Below are positions 56,341 through 64,000 of a stretch of 64,000 nucleotides of DNA, piece by piece (position 1 is the stretch's first letter; every line of letters begins with the position of its first letter). The position numbers were made by a program, and so were the translations under genes. Under the pieces are notes generated by a model, which saw only the letters and a list, made by a program, of their open reading frames with translations, had not been told where the DNA came from and did not search any database. The DNA comes from Nelumbo lutea. Taxonomy: Eukaryota; Streptophyta; Magnoliopsida; Proteales; Nelumbonaceae. Location of the stretch: positions 143,983,017 to 144,047,016 of the forward strand of contig JAKGHH010000001.1 of the NCBI GenBank assembly GCA_022828595.1, read 5' to 3'.

Positions 56341-58110
56341 TCATTTTTCGTGCTCGCTTGGACGATCTGCTTTATTGCTATTATTGTTGTGCTGTACAAA
56401 GTTCCTTAAGTATCCGCGACGGATGAGCCCCTCTATTTCATCTCGGAGGTTATTGCACTGCTCGGTACTGTGACCGTGGTCCCTATGGAAACTACAATAC
56501 AGATTCTTGTTTCTTTCGTTCGGATTTCCCTTTAGGCGAGGTGGCCATTTCACGTACGGGGCATCCTTAATCGTCATTAAGATCTCGGTCCGCCTCGTGT
56601 TCAGTGGCGTGTAATCCGTCCGAACTGGCAGGGGAGCTCGGAACGACTGGTTTAGTTTTGGGTCCCGGGCCGGGTTTTTTCGGTCGGTTGAGCTAGAGGG
56701 CTCGCCGTCCCTCTTTCTTTTCTTGTTTCCATCATCAGTTCTTTGGTTGATTTCCTCCTCAGTCCTCATGAACTTGTCCACGAGCTTGAGGAACTCGGCC
56801 ACGGTCGCGGGCTGGTTAGCTACCATGTGCCACTTGAATTCCTTGTGCGTCACCCCTCTTTTTGCTGCGGCGAGCTGCACCGCGGGGTCTAACCGCGGTA
56901 TCTGTAAGCATGCCTCGTTGAATCGTTTGATGTAGCCCCGTATGGGTTCTCCTTCCCTTTGGACTACCCCGAAGATGCTTTCCTCTGCTCTGGGGCACCG
57001 TTTGCTGGTGACAAAGTGTGCAGTTAAGACCTGCACGAATTGAGCCTAACACTTTATCGATCCGGGGGCCAGGTTCCTGTACCAAGTGCGAGCTACCCCC
57101 TTGAGGGTGGTGGTGAAAGCCACGCACATGCATGATTCGCTGGCTCTGGCGAGGTGCATTTGGGACTGGAAAGCGTCCACGTGGTCGTTGGGTTGAAGGA
57201 CCCGTCATACTTGTCTAGGGGCGGGAGCTTGAAATCCCTGGGCAAGGGGACTGCCAGGAGTTCTGATGCGAGGGGGGAAGGAACTGAGAGAATCGGGGCA
57301 ACTCCTACCTCGTCCGAGCTCGTCTCGCCTTTGCCTCTGAGCTTTGACAAGGACGCTGGTGGCGGTTCGTCGACCTCGACGACGCCTTCGCTGCTGAGTG
57401 AGCCTTGTACTAGCGTTGCTGGCCTCCGTGTTGCCGAGCTCGATGGGCCTGGAGTGCTGGTAGTCTATTGCCGCCAGTGCGCCGAATCGGTTTTCCACCA
57501 GTGGGGACTCTGGTTTGGAGCCCCGAGGTGCCGATCTCGCGGCGAGGTTCTCGATACGCCTGCGAGCCACGAGGCGGGGATGACTTTTCTTTCTCTCCAG
57601 CCTGGGGACGAGGCCTGGTTGTTTGGGGGATTCTGGGGCCTAGAGGCCTTTCCTTGGTGGAGGCGCCCATCCTGCGGAGAGGCCTTGACTGACTTCGGGG
57701 CAGGGTGGCGAGGTGGAAGTAGTGGTTGGTTCGGTGTCAGTTGGGAACTGCTGTTGATAGTGGTACTGGGCGAGGTTGTGCAACACTTGGTGCTGATGAA
57801 GCTGGTGTTGCAGGAACTGTTGCATCTGGGCTTGCCTTGCCCGCATGCATTGCATTAGGTCGTCCAACCGATTTTGGTTGGCTGCCAGGGGGACGGCGGT
57901 TGGTTCAGTGAGGGTAGTTTCGATGCGGAGAGGAAAGGGGATGTTTGCGGCAGGTAGGCTTACAGGCGCCACTGCTTGTGGCGTAGTCAGATTGGGGATT
58001 CCATCCACCGAGAGGGGGATGGTGAACTGCCCAACGCACACCACGGAACTTGGGGCTGTTCCCCAGTGGTGTTTGTCTCTGTCGCGTCCGGCGTTGCTGG
58101 ATGAGGCCAT
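56341..58110 (-). pseudogene. RE4 gag
   Basis: ATG at 58110 (MASSSNAGRD), 87 bases after the LTR. Blocks: VCVGQFTIPLSVDGIPNL, QNRLDDLMQCMRAR with a Gln/His-rich stretch, Pro-rich linker, LPPLDKYDGSF, SESCMC-like segment, then one open frame (57036-56341) with EESIFGVVQREGEPIRGYIK, EFKWHMVANQPATVAEFLKL and the knuckle YCSFHRDHGHSTEQC (C-X2-H-X4-H-X4-C). Frameshifts near 57650, 57570 and 57170 and a stop before 57036 break the N-terminal half. Confidence 0.87.
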
Positions 58111-58175
58111 GAGTATTGAGTTTTTCAAAGAAGAAGAAAAGGGTATGAAAGTTTTGGAGGGAGGCCTTTTGAAGC

Positions 58176-58196
58176 GTTCCCACAGACGGCGCCAAT
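58176..58196 (-). other. RE4 primer-binding site
   Basis: On the minus strand, ATTGGCGCCGTCTGTGGGAA directly follows the 5' LTR, the TGGCGCC-type tRNA primer site of this lineage. Confidence 0.8.
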
Positions 58197-59178
58197 TGAT
58201 GATGCACAATCTGGCCGGTCTTAGCTGTCAATGATCTTGCCTCTGAACTGAGTAACATGGCTGAAACGGAAGGAGAAGAGAAGCTCCAGGAGAACCCGGC
58301 GTAAGGGCTCCGAAGCTCAAGTTAGAATCCTTCAAAGGCAAGATAAACCAGAGCGCAAAAGTTAGCATACCTCATTCCTGGGTAGGAGCCTTTTATAACC
58401 ACCTCGCGCACTCGCTTCCAGGCTTCCGTCAGATCGGGCATGATTACTTTTGAACTCCTGCCAGTTCGGATGTCATTTCCTCTGGCCGGACAGAACCGCC
58501 ACTGTTCCTTTTGTCGGAGCCATCTCTGCGGCTAGTGACGACGGTTGCAGGTGGCGGTAGCAGGAAGCCGTTTGAAATGCGGCTGTCAGGCGTCAGATCC
58601 CAAATCAGTCAGGTGCGTCGCCCTTGGATATGGACGTCCTTGGTGTCGGGTACGTTTGGTCAGCCTGGTGTTTCGGAAGCGAAGTGTTGGAGTGGCGAGT
58701 GAGGTGTCTTGAGTTCGGTTGGAGTGTTCCGAGCTGCCATGGGCCAGTTCGGGTCAGCTTTGTGAGGCTTGGGGCCCAATATAGTTCGTGCTCCTTGCAG
58801 GGAGCTCAGGTTCTCAGTAGGGAGCTTGCTCTTAATAGGGAGCTCGGACTCCCAGTAGGGAGCTTGCTCTTAATAGGGAGCTCGGACTTTAGGGAGCTCG
58901 GGTTCTTACTTAGGGAGCTCGGACCCTTAACAGGGAGCTCGCTCTTAACAGGGAGCTCGGGCTCCTAGTAGGGAGCTCGGACTTAGGAGCTCGGGTTCTT
59001 ACTTAGGGAGCTCGCTCTTAACAGGGAGATCGGACTCAGTACAGCGGTCTGGAGTTCGGGCTCGGTAGTGAGCTTGGACTTGCTTCCGATGTTCGCTTCG
59101 GGCGCTCTACTGTCCCGAGCTGCTTGCCTTCGCCACGTGTCGGGCGATTGCGAGGTCGGGCCAAATTTCCCTTCATCA
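58197..59178 (-). repeat. RE4 5' LTR
   Basis: 982 bp, near-identical to 48665-49651. TATAAAAG at 58390-58397; GGGAGCTCG minisatellite at 58796-59035. Many of the differences from the other LTR are homopolymer-length changes. Confidence 0.93.
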
Positions 59179-59183
59179 GCTTT

Positions 59184-60068
59184 TGCTTTTGGATCAATTT
59201 TAAATTATATATTTCGTCTACACTCTATAAATAATTTTTACTTATCACACTTAATTTTTGTTTGACATAAGTAATATATAATTTTTATATATTCTTTTGA
59301 TTACTTGTACTTTTTATTATTTTTTAAATATTTATTGTTTAATTATTATATTATCAATTAATCCATTTGACCCAAACCACTAACCCATGACCCAAAAAGA
59401 AAAATAGTTTGATTTCTAGGTTGATATTAAATTTTGTACTATGTTTCCATTATTGATAAAATTATATTTTATGTATAAAATTTATTCTTATTCAATATAA
59501 TGAATGTATAATATTATATATATCTAATTTTTTATTTTTTTATAAATATATAACATTATGTCTTATGTATAATATTTATTTTTGTGATTCTTTGTATTTT
59601 TATTTTTAAAAATTTTATTATTTGACTATGACATCATTTCATTTTTAGGTTGATTTTAATTTTGGCATTCCATTTTCATCATTTACAAAAATACTTCTTG
59701 CATTTCATACTTAGTTTTGCTCAGTATAATAAATATATAATATTATTTATTTTATTTTTTATTATTTAATTATGACATTATTTATTAACGGATTTTACCC
59801 TAAATGGTTGAATTGCTTACCCACCAACGAGAGGGAAGAAAATGGTTTTGCTTTCAAATTATTTTTCAAAATATTTGTTAAATGTTGTGTATTTAATTAG
59901 TACAATTTCATGATGAGAAAAATATATCTTAAATATAGGATTTAATAAGAGAATATACATTAGATATGAGATTTAATGAGAGATAATAGGAAAATAGTTT
60001 TACTTCCAATTGGTTTTAAATTTTACATTTCATTTCCATCATAAATAAAAACATTTCTTATTTATCAT
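59184..60068. repeat. AT-rich degenerate repeat array, right part
   Basis: Recurrent diverged blocks: ATTTAATTATGACAT..A (59338, 59622, 59765), AGGTTGAT.TTAA.TTTTG followed by T.CCATT..CAT.A (59420, 59648, 60008), and TTTGACCC-type blocks. Spacing is irregular (about 140-360 bp). The same blocks occur left of RE4 (48425-48610) and again near 60776. No coding potential. Confidence 0.5.
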
Positions 60069-60666
60069 CAATGTTTTCAACTTGTTGTTGACCTAGCCGA
60101 TTGAACCGTTGAAATCGTTACTTGGCTTTGATTCTAGTTTTGGTTCTGTCAAAACTCCCCTTTTGGTTAGAAACTGTCAAACCTAGTAACCAAGTCGCAG
60201 GTTGCACACTTAATGATGTGAAAACTTTTGGAAGTCATAACTTTGCACTCTGATGTTCGATTGGGGTTATATTTTTTTTTTTGTATTTTAAATAAATTTT
60301 CAAGATCTATATGTCCCAAGGGAATTATGTGCCTTGCCTTGCTATTTTCACGAAAAAACCCCTTTTGGCCCCAAATTGTAATTTTGAGTATTTTTTATAA
60401 ATAAAAAATTCAAAATAGAATTAAGAATATAAATAAATGAAACATATTACATATATTATATGTAATATATGTAAAACAAAACTATGATATATGTATAACA
60501 TAATTATACTATTTATTGATAAAATATGTATTTGTACACACACACACACACATGCACATAGTATTGACATAGAGCTGTTTGACTCATTGACCTTGACAGT
60601 CGAGATGGTAACCTATGATCCAAAGGCAAAAGTAGGTTGGCCTCTGGATTGATTTTTAAAACATTG
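60069..60666. mobile_element. hAT-like non-autonomous element
   Basis: 598 bp flanked by the exact 8-bp duplication TTTATCAT (60061-60068 and 60667-60674). Termini are inverted: left CAATGTTTTCAA, right read inward CAATGTTTTAAAA. The CAATG start fits the hAT terminal consensus. It contains a palindromic stretch (CATATATTATATGTAATATA, about 60450) and a (CA)n tract (60537-60551). No ORF. It is inserted in the AT-rich array. Confidence 0.75.
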
Positions 60667-60674
60667 TTTATCAT

Positions 60675-61500
60675 ACTTATTATTGTTTAATATGTCAAAT
60701 ATATGATGTTAAAAACACTCCCAGTTTTATTAATTTATATATTTTTTGTATTTTATATATTTTTGAATTTTATTATTTAATTGTGGCAACATGGATTGGC
60801 CCATTTGATTCAAATGGTTTAATTTCATACCACCACCTAGATGAAAACACTATTTTTTGAGATAGATTTCAAAAGTATAAGTATTTATGTTATTGAATTA
60901 TTAATTTATTATGTATGTATTTAATTATAGAATTTAATGAAGAGAAGAAACAAAGAAGCCTTAAATATATGATTCAATGAAGGTGAATGCAAATCAATAC
61001 CTTAAATGTTGGATTTAATGAGAGATAGTTGAATTAATGCATTGAATATCTTAAAATTAATTCTTTTTAACTCATTTAATATCAATAACTAATTACCCTA
61101 TTTGCCCTTATTTTTTATCAATAAATTTAAATATAGAGGTTGCCATCACAAAATTACAGAAATATTCTTGAGGCTATTCATACTTTTTAAAGTAGTATAC
61201 ATTATATGTATATTATATATTTTATATTATCCATATATTATAAATTAATATATATGCATTATATATAAATATATATTTGTAATATATAAATATATTCTAT
61301 ATTATTTATAACTGAACCGGTCAAACGGTTAGCCGGTCGGCTTTGGTTATTGATTTTCCAAAGATCGGTAGTACCAGTTTGGTTTCAAAAATAAGCCCAC
61401 ATTTCGGTTAACCGAACCATGAGCACTGTTAGATGGTGATGCAATATAAATCAAAATAAACTACAAATAATGCAATAAAAAGATGATATAGAGTTTTTCT
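60675..61500. other. AT-rich non-coding DNA
   Basis: Continuation of the degenerate array (ATTTAATTGTGGCAAC near 60776), a dense TA-rich stretch (61195-61305), and a segment with GAACCGGTCAAACGGTTAGC and GGTTAACCGAACC (61313-61425) that resembles the GGTTTGG/AACCGAACC sequence at 48180-48300. No gene. Confidence 0.45.
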
Positions 61501-61652
61501 TTCAATTTTTTTAGAGAAGTGGTAACTTTTATTTCAGACTTTGGAGAGAAAAAAGGAGGATGTATATGAGAAGATGATATAGAGTATTTAGTTTAGTTTT
61601 TTGTAAACAAAACAAGAAAAGCCAAATATGTTGAAATGGAGAGCAACAATCT

Positions 61653-62523
61653 TTGTTTTCAAAGAATGCAACAATCTTTGAAGAGAGATGGACTTTAAGT
61701 CTATATGCAAAGATCCTAGGGGATCTGGAACTTCTCAAGGCCTTCCTTGACAAAGCAAGAGACTGGCAAGTGGACAACAAAACTGACACTCAAATGATTG
61801 GTACTGACTTTTTTCTCATAATTTTCTCTTCGCAGCATGACTATGACAAAGTTCTAAAGAACAGCCCCTGGATGGTGAATGGTAAGTACTTAGTTTTAGT
61901 TCCTTGGAAACCTGGTTTCAATCCATTGAAAGCTAAACTTGAGTCAGCTGATATCTGGGTAAGACTGCTTGGATTACCTATAGAGTGTTGGTCAAGAGAC
62001 GGCCTGGAGGTTATTCTTCAGAAAGTAGGGGAAGTGTTAAAACTTGATGATGATACCATCAAAATGTCACGTACATTGTATCTAAGGATTTGCATGAGAG
62101 TGAACCTCACCAAACCTTTCATTCTTGAAATCCTCCTCACTTCAGAGGAAGAACGAAATAGTATCAATGTATTCTATGAAAACTTTTTTGACCTTTGTAT
62201 CAATTGTGGTTGGTGAGGTCACAAAGCCTATGAATGTCCAAAAGCCAAGCAAAATGTCAATAATCAGGATGGATCAGTTACTGTCAACCGCAGGAAAAAA
62301 TATTAACTTCCATAAAAAAGCTCCAAGTAATATGAGAGCTGGCATCCCAAGGGGTTATGAACGCAACAGGGAAAAGCCTTGGACCAATAAGCGAATTTTT
62401 CGAAATCAAGTGAAAATTCCCCAATCGGAACTATGTTTGGACTATACTAATGGAGTTGCTAAGACCAAATTCATAAATTCTAGGCATGCCACCATTGAAC
62501 CTGCCACAAATATTCAACAAAAA
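61653..62523 (+). pseudogene. LINE ORF1: DUF4283 and zinc-knuckle protein
   Basis: ORF1 of plant L1-type LINEs binds the element RNA. The frame from 61653 shows the DUF4283 pattern: ERWTLSLYAKILGDLELLKA, DTQMIGTDFFLIIF, VLKNSPWMVNGKYLVLVPW, ADIWVRLLGLPIECW, LRICMRVNLTKPF. The CCHC knuckle follows (CINCGW then GHKAYEC, C-X2-C-X4-H-X4-C), but a TGA at 62214-62216 interrupts it. A second frame (62125-62526) overlaps the end of the domain. The true start is uncertain because upstream sequence is AT-rich. Confidence 0.8.
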
Positions 62524-62658
62524 TGATGGGTTAAAAAAAAGGTACAAAAAGATATCAAAGGGGCAAACTGTATTGAGACAAATAATTTTCTTTGTAAAAT
62601 GAAAGTTTTAATGAAGGACAAAGAAAATGTTAATGTTTATGATGTTGATTTTTAGGAA

Positions 62659-62916
62659 ATGAAAGAAGGTAACCAGAATAAAAATTGGCTAGATGACAAG
62701 GAGGAAGACTTAGGGAATGAAGAAATTGGGGAAGGAGATGATGAAGAGGAGGATGATATGGAGGAAGATTGGATGGAGCCACTCCAAAATGAGACTATGG
62801 AACCAAATGAAAAAATGAAGATTAAGAAGAACCAACATGGGGAAGGTTATGAGAATGTTCATGATCTTCTTGGATGGGACAATATGGGTTCAAATAGTAC
62901 CAAGGTGAACAATTAA
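62659..62916 (+). pseudogene. LINE ORF1 acidic C-terminal tail
   Basis: An 85-codon frame rich in Glu/Asp (EEDLGNEEIGEGDDEEEDDM), placed between the knuckle region and ORF2, ending 62916. Such acidic linkers at the end of ORF1 are common in these LINEs. It is separated from the DUF4283 part by stops at 62523 and 62655. Confidence 0.5.
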
Positions 62917-64000
62917 ACTACTTAGCTGGAACATTAGGGATGCGGGCAGACCACGATTCCAAAGACAAATTTTAGATATGAACCGCATTCACAAGTTTGG
63001 TGTTATTTTTTTGCTGGAAACTAGAGTCAACCCAGTTTGTGCAAGAAAGATAGTGAAGTCTTTGAAGTTTGAAATTTTTTTCTTGTTGATTCTGTTGGTT
63101 TTGTTGGGGGTCTTTGGATCTTATGGGGAAAAAATTTATGTAACCTCTATATAATGTTTTCTAATGATAGACTTGTTCATGTTAGCATAACTGAATTAAT
63201 TTCAAACAAATCTTGGATGCTTCAAGTGGGTTAAGCTTGGGGATAAAAATAATAAAATTTTCCACACTTCAGCGACCATAATAAAATCTAGAAATAAAAT
63301 TACTATTATTAAAAATGACGAGGGTGAATGAATAGAAGATCAAGAGGGGATATCATGTGTCTTTTATGAGAAATTTAAGCAAAGATTTCAAACAGAAGGG
63401 ACAAGAGGAATTGAGGAGTTTATTAAGGAGATCAATACATGTATAACTGAGGATCAAAACAAAACAATTATTAGGGAGGTCACTGATGAAAAAATTGTTG
63501 AGGCTCTTAAATCAATCAAAGACCTTAAAGCTCCTGGTCCGAATGGTCTTAATGCCTTATTTTTCAAAAACTTTTGGGATATCACAAAAGATTTCATTTG
63601 TAAAGCTGTAAGGGCTTTCTTCCATTTTGGAAAATTGTGTCGAATATTGAACAAAACATTTATAACCCTCATCCCAAAAAATGGGAACCCAGGAAATGTA
63701 AATAATTGTTGGCCCATAAGTTTATGCAATGTCATCTACAAAATTATTTTAAAAATCCTTATTAACAGAATTAAACCTTTTTTAGATAATATTATATCTC
63801 CCTACCAAAGTGCCTTTGTGCCAAACAGGCAGATAAATGACAACATTCTTATTGCTCATGAAGTGTTACATACAATGAGAAACAAGAAAGGAAAAACTGG
63901 TATGTTTGCTTGCAAAATTGACATGGAAAAAGCATATGATAAGAATGAGAATTCATTGAAAAACTCTTGAGGAAATTTGGATTTCATGGGAAATGGATTA
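62917..64000 (+). pseudogene. LINE ORF2: endonuclease remnant and reverse transcriptase
   Basis: ORF2 begins with an APE-type endonuclease start: KLLSWNIRDAGRPRFQRQIL, VIFLLETRV. It is short and frameshifted, and at about 63225 sequence jumps into the pre-RT segment KLGDKNNKIFHTSAT, so most of the endonuclease is deleted. RT motifs follow: DLKAPGPNGLNALFFKNFW, LNKTFITLIPKNGNPGNVNN, WPISLCNVIYKIILKILINR, SPYQSAFVPNRQINDNILIA, FACKIDMEKAYD. After AYD a one-base shift and a stop occur (63968). The window ends before the YADD motif. Confidence 0.82.

Larger units (their letters stand above)
48665..59178 (-). mobile_element. RE4: Tat-lineage Ty3/gypsy element, best preserved
   Basis: A 10.5-kb element on the minus strand flanked by the exact duplication GCTTT (48660-48664 and 59179-59183). 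It has all parts: two LTRs, PBS, gag, protease, RT with YVDD, two RNase H domains, integrase, convergent antisense gene and polypurine tract. The two LTRs are very similar, so it is the youngest insertion here. Several single-base frameshifts break gag and pol, many in homopolymers. Closest to RE2 in protein sequence. Confidence 0.93.

Noticed and set aside
61653..62216. Considered as a host gene with a DUF4283 domain
   Set aside because: The following zinc knuckle, acidic tail, endonuclease start and RT in the same order and strand show it is ORF1 of a LINE.

Overview
The window is plant nuclear DNA, most likely from a flowering plant. The evidence is Tat-lineage Ty3/gypsy and Ty1/copia retrotransposons, an L1-type LINE with a DUF4283 ORF1, a tRNA-derived SINE, hAT-, PIF- and Mutator-like non-autonomous elements, and one host gene resembling the angiosperm POLAR family. 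The species cannot be named from this. Host coding content is very low and most of the sequence is transposable elements, several of them nested.

Layout. 1-5.9 kb: gene-poor DNA with a SINE, a PIF-like MITE, a hAT-like element and a 157-bp solo LTR. 5.9-9.2 kb: a minus-strand POLAR-like gene with two convincing exons, a 1.85-kb intron and no recognisable last exon. 10.3-17.9 kb: element RE1 (Tat Ty3/gypsy, + strand, TSD GTTTC) inserted inside a MITE. 17.9-20.4 kb: AT-rich DNA with a Mutator-like MITE. 20.4-29.8 kb: RE2 (+ strand), whose 3' LTR is lost in a 100-N assembly gap. 31.9-37.6 kb: a decayed copia element on the minus strand, split by a 2.2-kb solo LTR (TSD ATGTG) that is itself split by an 844-bp solo LTR (TSD ATTGG). 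37.6-45.4 kb: RE3 (+ strand, TSD GAAAT), next to the copia remnant. 45.4-48.7 kb: a doubtful small exon, a second PIF-like MITE and a GC-rich hAT-like element (8-bp TSD). 48.7-59.2 kb: RE4 (minus strand, TSD GCTTT), the best preserved element, dropped into an AT-rich degenerate repeat. 60.1-60.7 kb: another hAT-like element. 61.6-64 kb: an L1-type LINE that runs off the window.

The four Tat elements share one architecture: LTR, PBS, gag with a histidine-rich zinc knuckle, protease, RT, a first RNase H, a second RNase H with a separate DGSSN-type catalytic motif, integrase without a chromodomain, then an accessory gene on the opposite strand, polypurine tract, LTR. The accessory gene lies tail-to-tail with pol. 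It has its own TATAAATA box just inside the 3' LTR, an N-terminal region like the plant 'putative gypsy type transposon' family, an alanine/glutamate-rich coiled coil and a conserved C-terminal block. In RE3 and RE4 it has two short introns at matching positions. This antisense, intron-bearing gene is the most interesting system in the window. All copies carry frameshifts, stops or deletions, so nothing here is clearly a working mobile element.
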